IMG/VR virus record: IMGVR_UViG_3300033148_003329
Coordinates: 1 to 32,681 of that record
Strand: one strand, 5' to 3'
DNA length: 32,681 bases
From: a virus
The position numbers and the translations under genes are program-made. Within the stretch, counting starts at the first letter, position 1. Every line of letters begins with the position of its first letter. Of the stretch, positions 15,382 to 25,500 are shown piece by piece. The notes beneath the pieces are model-generated. The model ran no database searches. It saw only the letters and a list, made by a program, of their open reading frames with translations, and had not been told where the DNA came from.

Positions 15382-16788
15382 ATGCCAGGGCTAATGGATA
15401 TTGACTTCAACGATCCTAACTGGTTCAACAAGATGGACCCGGAAGAATTGGGGATGTTGCTGTCCGGTAACACCGGCGGCTATAACAATTCGTATCTTCG
15501 CAAGGCCAAAGCCTTGAACGCCGACAAATGGTCGTGGATGAAACCGCTAACGCGATCTTTTGGTCACGGGAAGACTGGTCGAACAATAATTGATATCATG
15601 CGACCTGGAATTACTGACTCTTCTATTACAGGTTTGTCGGTTGGAGATAGACAATTCCCAACAGGCAAATGGGAATATCAGAACAGAATTCCGCTGCTTG
15701 ATCTGAGGCCAAAGAAAGATTGGAGCGGATATAGAGGGAGAACCGCGCCGACAACTGGAACCGGCGGTGGCTGGAATCGAGAAAAGGGTGTTAAGGGTGA
15801 GTACGATACTCGACGTCAATACACTCCCGGCCAGAGCGGTTCGTCGGGTAGTCAGTCCGGCGGCGCTGCTGAACCGGTTCCGGGTTACGAAGGTGTTCCG
15901 ACTCCGGATTACGTCAACGACATGATTGCCCGCATGGTGGCGATGTTCCCGCAGCTCCAGAACCGATTCGCCAACATCACCAATGAAGGGATTTTCGGCG
16001 AGACGGGGATACGAAACATCCTTGATCCGCTGGAAAGTTCACAAGACAAGATTCTGCAAAGCCTGGAGCCTTACTACGGCGAGATGACGGGGATGTACGA
16101 CGATCAGACACGGGAATTGCTGAATATGCTGGCTACCTCCGGTGCTGATCGACGGCGCCGAATGACAGCCGCCACGAGTGATGATATGGCTCGAATCGGC
16201 GTGAACCGTCCCGGTGTAGCTCAAAGAATGCAGTCGGAATCGATGACGCCGCTTCTTAGCGATCAGGCGAATCGTGAGTTCACTGCCGGCATGGGCGGCA
16301 TGGAACAGAAGATGGATTTGCGCAGCCAGATCGAAGATATTATGCGGTCGTTGGTTAGTGCACGGGGTGAGAACCGGTCCGGTCTAATAAAGGAAAATCT
16401 GGCATCGAAGACGATGGGACTATCGGGTCTCATGGACCTGATAAATCAGCAGCAGGGATTTGTCAATAATCGCACCTGGGACACTAAGGATCCGATGTCC
16501 AAGCAATGGGAATACGGGACCGGCATGGCTGATATTATGCATGGCTATGGGAATCAGGATGCTTATCGAGACTTCAAGAATCAGATGCGGATCATGCAAG
16601 AGCAGCTTCGCCTGAAGCAGGAATGGGAGGCGTGGCTGGCTAATAATAATCTCGGTCAGTACATGGACGATGACGGGACTGACTGGTTAGGTATAGGGCT
16701 AGATATAGCCTCGTTTATCCCGGGGCCACAACAGCCGTTTGTAGCTGGCGGCAACGCAGCCTACAGAGGCAGTAGAGGAGGAGGTTGA
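15382..16788 (+). CDS. Putative internal virion/DNA-ejection protein 1
   Basis: A 468-residue protein with AGGAGG before ATG 15382. It has no signal peptide and no cysteine. The first 170 residues are low-complexity and Gly/Ser/Arg-rich (QSGSSGSQSGGAAEPVPG). After about 175 the protein is helical with many Met and Gln, and long helices near the end (NQMRIMQEQLRLKQEWEAWL). Short-tailed phages of the T7 and P22 type have a set of such helical, polar internal proteins that leave the capsid with DNA and form a channel across the envelope. Location after the hub and next to two similar genes supports this. The specific family is not recognised. Confidence 0.55.
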   Translation: MPGLMDIDFNDPNWFNKMDPEELGMLLSGNTGGYNNSYLRKAKALNADKWSWMKPLTRSFGHGKTGRTIIDIMRPGITDSSITGLSVGDRQFPTGKWEYQNRIPLLDLRPKKDWSGYRGRTAPTTGTGGGWNREKGVKGEYDTRRQYTPGQSGSSGSQSGGAAEPVPGYEGVPTPDYVNDMIARMVAMFPQLQNRFANITNEGIFGETGIRNILDPLESSQDKILQSLEPYYGEMTGMYDDQTRELLNMLATSGADRRRRMTAATSDDMARIGVNRPGVAQRMQSESMTPLLSDQANREFTAGMGGMEQKMDLRSQIEDIMRSLVSARGENRSGLIKENLASKTMGLSGLMDLINQQQGFVNNRTWDTKDPMSKQWEYGTGMADIMHGYGNQDAYRDFKNQMRIMQEQLRLKQEWEAWLANNNLGQYMDDDGTDWLGIGLDIASFIPGPQQPFVAGGNAAYRGSRGGG

Positions 16789-16789
16789 T

Positions 16790-18055
16790 ATGCCAGCACA
16801 AGATCAGCAAGCGTTCATAGAGGACCTGATAGCGCGGGGTATTACCCCGGAGCAGTTTATGAAGGCCAGGGCCTTCGCTGACAAGATGACCGGGAAGAAT
16901 CGCCAGCCTAATATAGACCCAGAATTTCTCCGTGAGTCACTAACTGGTGGCGCTGACGATTTGCAGCTGAGGCGAGAGCAAATCACGGGCGCCCGACCGC
17001 CGATGACCGACCTGATGCCGCAGCGACAGGCCATGACCGACGATCTTCTGTCTCAGTTGACGTCTGCCCGGAGTAAGGCTGCCCAACCGTATCAGCCCGG
17101 GACTAGTGACAAGGTAGCGACAGCAGTCGGGTTGCTGTCGGCTCTGGCCGGTGCAGCCGGGGTAGGCGGCAAGAACAAGAATATCCGCAACGTGCTGAAG
17201 CTTCTCACTGGTGCCAGTCAGGGCTATCTGGGAGGACGTCGGGAACGATTCGAGACGGGGCGTGACGCTGAATTCAAAGGCGCCATGAGTGATCTCGATA
17301 CCCGGTACAAGTTGCTGAACAATTTGTTCAACGCTCAGGGTGCGGCGGATACGCAGGCGCAGGACATGTTTAGTAAGGACATGGACTTTGCGGGTCAGAG
17401 TATGAACCGTGATATCAACCAGGGCAATCTGAATCTGAGACGTGAGGAGCTTGATTGGCAGAGGAATCGGCCGCCGGAGGTTGAGAAGCCGAAGGAGCCG
17501 CTGGGCGTGACCCCAGCTGGGTTGCTGAGCGGAGCCGAGGACTACCAGGAAAACCAGAGCAAAAATCTGCTCAAGCAAATCCTAGATATTCTTAACGCCA
17601 AGTATCCGGGCGTCGCAGACAAAGAGATGACAGTAGCTGGCGTTCAGCAGCTCCTCGATACTGGCAAGTTGAACGAGAAGATCCACGTGGTTGACGACGA
17701 GCTGAACCCAGAGATCCGGAAGGGCTATGCCAATCGCGGGTACACCTTCGAGGACAACTGGGGCGACGACTTCATGACGCGTCCGGATTCGTCGCTGACC
17801 GACCTGATACAGCAGATCAAGCAGTTGATGCAGGGCGACCCACTTGAGAATCAAGGCTATCTGCAATCCGTGGACAAAGCCACTGGCATGGCGAACCAAC
17901 TGAGGGGCCGGCCTACGGGGCCGAGGCTGGCCGCGCCGCAGGCTGATCAGGGTATCGAGCAGTGGGCGCAGGAGAACATTGATGGTTGGGCTATGCTTGA
18001 TGAAGCAACCAAGGAAAAGATTCGCAGAAAGCGCAGAAGTGAGATAGGACAGTGA
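16790..18055 (+). CDS. Putative internal virion/DNA-ejection protein 2
   Basis: A 421-residue protein from ATG 16790 behind AGGAGGAGG. It contains no cysteine and no signal peptide. The content is helical and polar, with one Ala/Gly-rich, weakly hydrophobic stretch (residues 108-125, ATAVGLLSALAGAAGVGG) that could insert into a membrane, followed by a basic region and then long Gln/Asp/Asn-rich helices. The C-terminus is basic (KEKIRRKRRSEIGQ). A single membrane-active helix in an otherwise soluble helical protein resembles ejection proteins. The next gene overlaps it by four bases, so the two are probably made together. Confidence 0.55.
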   Translation: MPAQDQQAFIEDLIARGITPEQFMKARAFADKMTGKNRQPNIDPEFLRESLTGGADDLQLRREQITGARPPMTDLMPQRQAMTDDLLSQLTSARSKAAQPYQPGTSDKVATAVGLLSALAGAAGVGGKNKNIRNVLKLLTGASQGYLGGRRERFETGRDAEFKGAMSDLDTRYKLLNNLFNAQGAADTQAQDMFSKDMDFAGQSMNRDINQGNLNLRREELDWQRNRPPEVEKPKEPLGVTPAGLLSGAEDYQENQSKNLLKQILDILNAKYPGVADKEMTVAGVQQLLDTGKLNEKIHVVDDELNPEIRKGYANRGYTFEDNWGDDFMTRPDSSLTDLIQQIKQLMQGDPLENQGYLQSVDKATGMANQLRGRPTGPRLAAPQADQGIEQWAQENIDGWAMLDEATKEKIRRKRRSEIGQ

Positions 18056-21000
18056 CGCCAGAAGAGTATCTCAATTCAGGTTCGGGAAAGATGACAGCGG
18101 ATCAGTATTTGGGCGTCAGCGCGTCCAAGGTGTCGGCTCAGGATTATCTGTCGGCACCGGCATCCGAGCTTAGTTTCAATCTGACCGGTCCGGCGCCTGC
18201 CCTGGCTCTGCCGACCGGCTCTGCTCTGAGTGAATCTTTAGCCATTCCAGACGCGAGTCCGACGGGCGCCCCCGGCTTGATGCAGGGAGCGGAAGGGTTG
18301 TATGACGCTCGCAATATCCCGGCAACTCCCGCTCCGGCGCAGTCGACGGCCGTTGCCCGGCCGCCATTGCCGTTCGTGAACGCAGAATTGAAGGACAGAC
18401 CGCCGACGGGCGTCCTCGAAACGCTTCATGCTCTGACAGGTGGAGCTGTCTCGGGTGCTCTGGATCTCAGGAAAAAAGATGTCGGATCCACGTTAGGTAA
18501 ATGGGCAACTGAGTTCGAAGAGTACCCGACTCAGACTGTCGGGGAATTCGGTGGCATGGTGGTGCCATACATGGGGGCTGCGAAAGCTGTCAGCGCGGCG
18601 AGTCGGATTCCCCGGATTGCGAGCATTGCACGCAAACTCCCGGCCCTGGTCAACACTGCGATTCGCGGTGGTGCTACGGGCGCCCTAGCGGCTACTGGTC
18701 GCGAGACAATGCGAGCCGCGGCTGGTGAAGAGTTCGAGCCGTCGCACGTGGCTGAGGAGGCTGCTCTGTTCGCTGGGGCGGATGTTGGCATAGGGACTGT
18801 CGGCAAATTACTCAAGCCTCTCATAAAGAAGATGATGGCGGCTCGGAAGCAAGCCACCAAATTAGTTCCGGCAGCCGAACGGCGCGGAACTGTGAAGTTG
18901 CCGGAAGGCGAGCCGATGTCGGACCTCAAGCAGCCGGAGGAAGTGACGGCTAAAACCAAGGATGCGGTTCTCCATATTATCGAGGGTGAGGCCGAGTCCA
19001 ACATGCCGCTGAAGGAATTCAAGCGGCGGATGTTGGCTGCTCTCGATAAAGTGCCGCTGGCGGCCCCGCCGAAGGGAGTCACAAAGACATCTGAGTTCAT
19101 AGACTTCTATAAGGTCGACAAACCAACTGCGGGGCAATTTTATGATCGGTTACAGAGGGTAGTGTCCGGTGATAAGGCTGTGACGATTCACGTGCCAGGC
19201 GATGGCTCTTTCACTCTGAAGCCAGGCGCCAATATCGGCGAGTTGTACGAGAAAGTCCGGAAGCTGACCAAGCGGAGCATTGGAACCAGGAGAAAGCCCG
19301 AAAAGGGTTACGGTCCGTACAAAGCTCCAACGCTGAAGGAAGGACTCGAATCCGGCGACGTGACGTTCACGCCGAGCAAGGTCGGGAAGCTTCAGGCCTC
19401 GCGGGTTCCGCAAGCCTCGCCTCGTCCGCACCATGCCGGGATCCCCAGAAGAAAAGAGCCGACGGCTGCCCTGGCCAAGAAGCCGGGCAAGGCGATCGGA
19501 GCGCGTGACGTCCGCCATCACTTCACCAAGACGCTCGGGATTCCGCTCAAGAAGAAGCTGGGTCCGTGGCCAAGGGGTGTCGCTGGCTACTACTATCCGC
19601 ACGAGGATATCGTTCGGCTTCGGAACTACGGTGATATGGGCGTGATCTCGCATGAGGTCGCGCATCACATCGACTTCACGCATAGCCTGACCAAACCGAA
19701 AAATCTCAAGGTCCGTTCCGCTCCCCGCAAGGAACTAAACGCGCTGGACTACGATCCAGACAAGAAGCGGGCCCATGAAGGCTTTGCTGAGTACATTCGT
19801 CACTGGCTGACCGGGAGCGATGACCCGAAACGGATAGCCCCGGAGTTCACGAAGGTATTCGACAAGTGGCTGGCGGATCCGGTCAACAAGCGGTACGCCT
19901 CGTCGCTGCGGGACGCCCGCAAGATAATGACCAAATGGCGTGAGCAGGGAGCCGTGAAGCGGGTTTTTGGCCAGATCGACATGAAAGGTTCGAAGTGGGG
20001 CGGCGTTCCCTTCTGGGAGCGGCTCGGCCGGATAAAGCGCCAGGTTCAGTATTGGCACACCGATGCCTTCAGTGTCTCGGAGTATGCCGAAAAGCAGATT
20101 CGGGGCGTCAAGCGGCTCGATGCGATGAAGATCAGGCCAGATACGTCGCCAACCCAGATAGCTCGCTCGGTGGCGAAGGGTGCTCAGGTCAAGGCCCGCT
20201 CAATGGTCCTCGACGGCACGTTCGACATTGCCGGGAAGACCACCGGTAAGTCCCTCCGCGACACGCTTGAACCGATCGCCCGGAAAGATCTGAAGGATTG
20301 GATTTCATACGCTTATGCGCGACGGGGGATTGATCTTCACAAACGCGGTATAGACCCTGGTATCGACTTGGGGGACGCTCAGTACGTCTTCAAGAAGCTC
20401 GACAAGCCTGAGTGGCGGAAGGTCGCCGATGAAGTGACTCAGTTCGAGGACCGGGTTATGCGGTATTTGGTCCAATCGGGCGGTATGTCACAAGAGGCAG
20501 CCGAGGCAATCCGGGTGCTCAATTCGTTCCATATCCCACTGAAACGGGCGATCAGCGGCATGGAGGGCCTGCGCGGCGGCGGTGGCAAGCGGTACGGGGA
20601 CCTTAGCTCGCCGGTCAAGCGGATCCGAGGTAGCGGTCGCCCGATCAAGAACCCGCTGAACTCGATCATCGAGAACACGGCCGAGATTATATCGATCGCC
20701 GATAAGGTCCGGGTGGGAAGGGCCTGGGCGGAGCTGCACCGGCAGCACAAGGGAGCTGGTAAATGGATTGCCAAAGTCCGCCGGCCTCAGTGGGCCCAGC
20801 GAGTCTCGCTAAGCAAGGTTGCTGACCAGCTCAGGGACATGGGCGTGGATCTTGGTGAGACGCCTCTGAATGAAGTCCTGATGTACTACACGAACGCACC
20901 CAAGTTCGGCAACAAGGATAACATTATCAGCTTCTGGAAGGGCGGTAAAGAGGTTTTCTACGAGATGGACAAGGATCTCTACAAAAGCCTGTTGAATATC

Positions 21001-22236
21001 GACGCTATCAACATGGGCTGGATGGCCTCGATTTTTGCGGTACCAGCTCGGGGCGTGCGGCTGGGCGCGACCGGAGTGCGGGCCGGGTTCGCCATGATCA
21101 CCAATCCGATCCATGATGCGTGGAGCTATGCTCTCCAGGCCGAGTACGGGACGGGAATGCCGACGGAAATCCTACGCGGTCTCTGGCGCAAGGTGTCCCC
21201 GAATCAGAAGATCAACCTACTCTACAAACGCTCGGGCGCAGAGATGTCACACTTTATAGGTATTGATCAGCGATCGATCCGTCGAGCCCAGGCTGAAGTC
21301 CTGGCCAACACAAAACTGCGCAAATCACTCAACGTCGCAGCTCATCCGATCGAGGCGACCAAAGCGCTGTTCTCTCTAACTGAATCCGGGCCGCGTATGG
21401 CTGAGTTCGAGTCAGCCTACAAGAAGTTGATGAAGAAGTGGGGCAGTGAAACAGCGGCCCTAGTCGGAGCCAAGAATGCGGCGAGTGAAGCTACGGTTGA
21501 TTTCAAACGGGCCGGCCGTCTCGGCGAAATAATCAATCAGTTTATCCCGTTCTGGAATGCAAACATCCAGGGTGTCTCACGCTTTGTCCGCTTTGCCAAA
21601 GATCATCCCACGAAAGCCCTGATAAAGGGGATCACCTATGTTGGCATCCCGACCCTTGGTCTGTGGAATCTGAACAAGGACAAACAATGGTACAAGGACA
21701 TGCCGCCCTGGCTGAAGTACGGTTTCTGGAATATCGAAATTGGCAATGAGATAGTCCGGATCCCGCGACCGTTCGAGTGGTCAATGCCGTTCGCCACCAT
21801 ACCGGAGGCAGTTATTGATGGTATGTACCGAGAGAATCCGGGCGAAGTTCTGAAAGCATTGAAGCAGCAGGGATTGAATATGGCGCCGGACTTTATGCCG
21901 GCGGCGGTTGAACCGCTCGTTGAAGTGAATGCCAATTACGATTTCTTCCGCGATCGGCCAATCGTGAATCCGTACAGCAAGAAACCCGCCGAAGAACAGT
22001 ACAAAAAATGGAACACGTGGACTTCCCGGAAGATCGGGAGAGTTGTTGGTTATTCACCGGCTAAAATAGATCAGTTGATTGGAGGCTATAGCGCTGGCTT
22101 AGGGATTGATTTAATCAAAGCGGCTGAAGGAGTTTATGAGCCACGCACTATTAAACAACCGGCGGAGTACCCGGTAGTCGGCCGATTGTTCCACCGGAAG
22201 AGGAAGCCTGAACGCGTGACCAAGATAACACAGTAG
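18052..22236 (+). CDS. Large polyvalent virion protein with zinc-metallopeptidase motif
   Basis: A 1394-residue protein from GTG 18052 (GTGA overlap), with no cysteine. Its N-terminus has two copies of a short motif (MTADQYLGVSASKVSAQDYL) and Pro/Ala-rich sequence. Residues 534-541 read HEVAHHID, and HEGFAEY follows at 575-581, a HExxH plus downstream Glu arrangement of gluzincin-like peptidases. The C-terminal 250 residues (FIPFWNANIQGVSRFVRF, IPTLGLWNLN, WLKYGFWNIEIGNE, IPRPFEWSMPF, VNPYSKKPAEEQYKKWNT) resemble the C-terminal domain common in large phage 'polyvalent' proteins (LPD38-like). Such proteins are packed in the virion and injected with DNA; a peptidase part could cut host proteins or help envelope passage (inference). 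It is likely the third ejection protein. Confidence 0.7.
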   Translation: MTPEEYLNSGSGKMTADQYLGVSASKVSAQDYLSAPASELSFNLTGPAPALALPTGSALSESLAIPDASPTGAPGLMQGAEGLYDARNIPATPAPAQSTAVARPPLPFVNAELKDRPPTGVLETLHALTGGAVSGALDLRKKDVGSTLGKWATEFEEYPTQTVGEFGGMVVPYMGAAKAVSAASRIPRIASIARKLPALVNTAIRGGATGALAATGRETMRAAAGEEFEPSHVAEEAALFAGADVGIGTVGKLLKPLIKKMMAARKQATKLVPAAERRGTVKLPEGEPMSDLKQPEEVTAKTKDAVLHIIEGEAESNMPLKEFKRRMLAALDKVPLAAPPKGVTKTSEFIDFYKVDKPTAGQFYDRLQRVVSGDKAVTIHVPGDGSFTLKPGANIGELYEKVRKLTKRSIGTRRKPEKGYGPYKAPTLKEGLESGDVTFTPSKVGKLQASRVPQASPRPHHAGIPRRKEPTAALAKKPGKAIGARDVRHHFTKTLGIPLKKKLGPWPRGVAGYYYPHEDIVRLRNYGDMGVISHEVAHHIDFTHSLTKPKNLKVRSAPRKELNALDYDPDKKRAHEGFAEYIRHWLTGSDDPKRIAPEFTKVFDKWLADPVNKRYASSLRDARKIMTKWREQGAVKRVFGQIDMKGSKWGGVPFWERLGRIKRQVQYWHTDAFSVSEYAEKQIRGVKRLDAMKIRPDTSPTQIARSVAKGAQVKARSMVLDGTFDIAGKTTGKSLRDTLEPIARKDLKDWISYAYARRGIDLHKRGIDPGIDLGDAQYVFKKLDKPEWRKVADEVTQFEDRVMRYLVQSGGMSQEAAEAIRVLNSFHIPLKRAISGMEGLRGGGGKRYGDLSSPVKRIRGSGRPIKNPLNSIIENTAEIISIADKVRVGRAWAELHRQHKGAGKWIAKVRRPQWAQRVSLSKVADQLRDMGVDLGETPLNEVLMYYTNAPKFGNKDNIISFWKGGKEVFYEMDKDLYKSLLNIDAINMGWMASIFAVPARGVRLGATGVRAGFAMITNPIHDAWSYALQAEYGTGMPTEILRGLWRKVSPNQKINLLYKRSGAEMSHFIGIDQRSIRRAQAEVLANTKLRKSLNVAAHPIEATKALFSLTESGPRMAEFESAYKKLMKKWGSETAALVGAKNAASEATVDFKRAGRLGEIINQFIPFWNANIQGVSRFVRFAKDHPTKALIKGITYVGIPTLGLWNLNKDKQWYKDMPPWLKYGFWNIEIGNEIVRIPRPFEWSMPFATIPEAVIDGMYRENPGEVLKALKQQGLNMAPDFMPAAVEPLVEVNANYDFFRDRPIVNPYSKKPAEEQYKKWNTWTSRKIGRVVGYSPAKIDQLIGGYSAGLGIDLIKAAEGVYEPRTIKQPAEYPVVGRLFHRKRKPERVTKITQ

Positions 22237-22244
22237 GAGCAGCG

Positions 22245-22508
22245 ATGCCGAACGGAAACAACAACAAGTTCTGGATGTGGATTGTCGGCGGGCTGGTACT
22301 CGCCCTGGTGGGAATGATAGGATTGGTCTGGGCTACGACAACCGGTGATATCGATCACAATGCTCAGGACATCAAGACCCTTTCTGTCAAGACTGACTCG
22401 ACCGACAAGACGGCGATCCGGTTAGAAGAACGAATGATCTACATCCAGGGCGACATAGCTGAGATCAAGGACGAATTGAAAGCGATCCGGGCCAAACTGG
22501 AGCAGTGA
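22245..22508 (+). CDS. Membrane-anchored coiled-coil protein, spanin- or holin-like
   Basis: An 87-residue protein with AGGAGC before ATG 22245. Residues 9-31 (FWMWIVGGLVLALVGMIGLV) form one membrane helix; residues 45-87 form a charged coiled coil (KTAIRLEERMIYIQGD, then EIKDELKAIRAKLE). A short N-terminus in the cytoplasm and a periplasmic coiled coil is the layout of inner-membrane spanins, but the gene lies far from the lysis pair and directly before the fibre gene. It could instead anchor tail parts at the membrane during assembly. No overlapping outer-membrane partner gene is seen here. Confidence 0.65.
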   Translation: MPNGNNNKFWMWIVGGLVLALVGMIGLVWATTTGDIDHNAQDIKTLSVKTDSTDKTAIRLEERMIYIQGDIAEIKDELKAIRAKLEQ

Positions 22509-22509
22509 T

Positions 22510-25500
22510 ATGAAACGACTCTTTGTAATATTCGCGTTGCTGGTGCTGGCTGTCTCGGTCCTGGCCATCCCACCGCTGTGGAAACCAGTGGGGGATTATC
22601 TCTATCCGGCTCTTGTCAAGGATTCGGTGGGGGTGCCGTATGCCGGAGGCACGATCTTCATCACCTACTGGACGGATTCGGCGACGTATGCGACACAGGC
22701 GTTGACGGCTGATTCTGCCACCGTTGCTGGATCAGCGGGACACGATTTCGACGGCGACACTATCAATGTCTCGGACTATCTGACCTCCGAAACCGGCGAC
22801 ATTGAGGGCGTTACGGCTGGTGTTGGCTTATCGGGTGGCGGAACCTCTGGGTCGGTGACGCTTAATATTGATTCTACTTGGGTAGACGCTTTTGCTGATA
22901 CTATAAATGTCCGGCTCGCCGATTCGATCAACGTTACTGACAACGAAGCTACAAGCGAAAACAATCTTATCCTTTTCGCGGGTGATGCTGCGGGTGCGGG
23001 GGTGGTCGGAGTAGAGAGCGACGGCGATTTCCATTACAGCCCCGGACCGGGAGTAGTAACGGCAACAACCTTCTCCGGAGTTGGTGTCGATGTTAGTGGC
23101 AATATCACCGTGGGCGGGAACGTTGACGGCTATGACGTATCTGTTGTTGGTGACAAGGTAGCTGGTATTGAAACGGGGGCTGATGTAACGGATGCTACGA
23201 ACGTCAACGCCGCCGGAGCTACGATGAATGCGGACACTGATGTCAAGAGTAATGGGTGGGTTCTTGACGAGAACGACATGGCTAGCGATGACGATACAAA
23301 GGTGCCTACTCAGCAATCTGTTAAGCAGTACGTTGATGACGAAATTGCCGGGGTTGGGGGTAACCCGTGGACGACCAGTGGCAATTACCTCTATCCCGAT
23401 AATGCGACTGATTCTGTAGTCATCGGCGGCAACGGGGCGTTTGCAGGCGAAGCTCTAACGGTCGTTGGATCTGCGGATGTAACGAATACCATCACGGCTC
23501 CCTACGTGGTAGCAACCGCCACGCTTACTGAGGACGGCAACGCAGTCTATAATGCAAGCGAAACTCCCGGTGGTGAACTGGGCGGTACGTGGGCCAGTCC
23601 TACGATAGATAACGATGCTCTCGATGACCAGTATTACGATGCGGAAGCTGACTTAACTGGTCTGCTGGACGACAATTACCAACCACTCGACGCAGAACTC
23701 ACCGAACTCGCGGATCTTGTTGGTTCTGACGGTGCTATCATCTTCTACGATACCGATACGTGGGACACCATTAAGGCGGGCACTGAAAATCACGTTCTCA
23801 CTATGGGAGCGGCTCATCCCGAGTGGGCGGCGGCCTCTGGCGGCGGTACAAGTTGGTGGGATACGGTCGATAATCGTAACGAGCTGGACTACACTGGCGA
23901 AAGCCAGATCCTACTCGACATCAAAGAGGACAACGACAGCACCATTGTTACCCCCGGCGATAATACCGTTCTCGTCTTGGGCGATCCGGGGCCAACCATT
24001 GTTGACTCGGCGTATCGAGGGGTAGTCACTGGAGATTCGTTGCTCATAACTAAGGCTTATGCTGACGGTTTAGGCGGTTCGGGTGAAGTCAACACGCTCG
24101 GCGACACCGGAACATTCAATGGTACTTCGGGTTTCGGGCTGGCCGGTGGCAAGACGGGGACAGTGTTGAAGGTTAAGGGGTTGATCGAGGGGTCCAATAT
24201 TACTATTACCGCCGACGGGGATTCGGCGTATTCCATAGCTGCAAGCGGTAGCACCGATTCGTCCCTTGTTGCCCAGTATGCTCACGTGTCGGATACGGCC
24301 GATGCCTTGCGTGCCGAGATGGATGACTCAGCCCAAGCCTATTACAGTGACTCGGCAGACGTAGTGGGGTTTGCCCATGTAACTGACACAGCCGATGCAA
24401 TACGTGCCGTTATCCCTGACAGTATCGAGATTGTCGGTTATGCCCACGTAACTGACACGGCCGACGTGCTCAGGGCGGAGATGCCAGACACGGCCGGTTC
24501 CCATGCCGGAGATACGGCTACTGCCTTACGCACTGAAATCGGATACATCGCTGATGACACGACGAACTACCAAACTGCCTATGACAGTTCTCAGCATGAT
24601 TATCTGCGAAGTTCTGAAAACGCTGACTGGGATTGGGTAGATTCCGCTTACTTCTTTGATTTCTCTCATTATGCAGTTGGGGATAGTTCTATAGCTGACT
24701 CAGCCAACTGGGTCACAGCAATGGCAGATGTAGAAGCAGTTAACGGGACGCTCATACTACCCGTTGGGGAATACAACATTGGGACTCCCACAACTACCGA
24801 CTCCGACCATTCACATATCACTATTGTGGGTGAGAGTAAAGAGGGGTCGATCCTATACATCCGCGACAGCACGACATGGTGGATGTCTGATGATGTAACA
24901 ATCAAGAATCTAACTATTAAGTCCACCAATGGTGAGGCTGGAGTCTTGCTGCGTTTTGGTGGTACTGCGGCTTCGCATTGCTATGTTGACAATATCATTG
25001 GCGAGGAGGTGTCGATCCGGTTCGCTGATGTAGATTATTGGGGAGTGACCAACAGTGAGATAAATGCCAGTAAAAACCAACCCCTGACAGCCAACGGTGG
25101 TATTACTACGTTTAATGATTGCCGATACGGACTGGTCGAGAATTGCGACATCCATGACGGTGGAACCAACGGCATTATGCTGCACAATGGTTCCGAATAC
25201 ATCACGCTTCGCAACAATACGATCCATGATAATGGAGCTTCGGGGATTGCCTTGTTTGCTACTGTGTCCTCTCCACCTGCTGGAGGGCATAAGATTGTGA
25301 TCGAGGGTAATCAGATTTGGGGTCATTCGGTACATGATGGCATCGACATCAATCCCAATGGCTACAAGTATTCAGACTCGGCCGGAATTATCATCCGCAA
25401 CAATGAAATATGGGATAGTCATTCAGCACATATTTACGTGTCTGTTGGTGGAGTCTGGATCGATGGCAATAAGCTGTATGATGGTGATAGTTACGCGATC

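Noticed and set aside
16940-17578. Minus-strand frame of 212 codons opposite ejection candidate 2
   Set aside because: Shadow of the plus-strand gene; no start signal and no recognisable protein features.
24280-24540. Regular repeats that could suggest a CRISPR array
   Set aside because: They are in-frame coding repeats with uneven spacing inside the fibre gene, and no cas gene is present.
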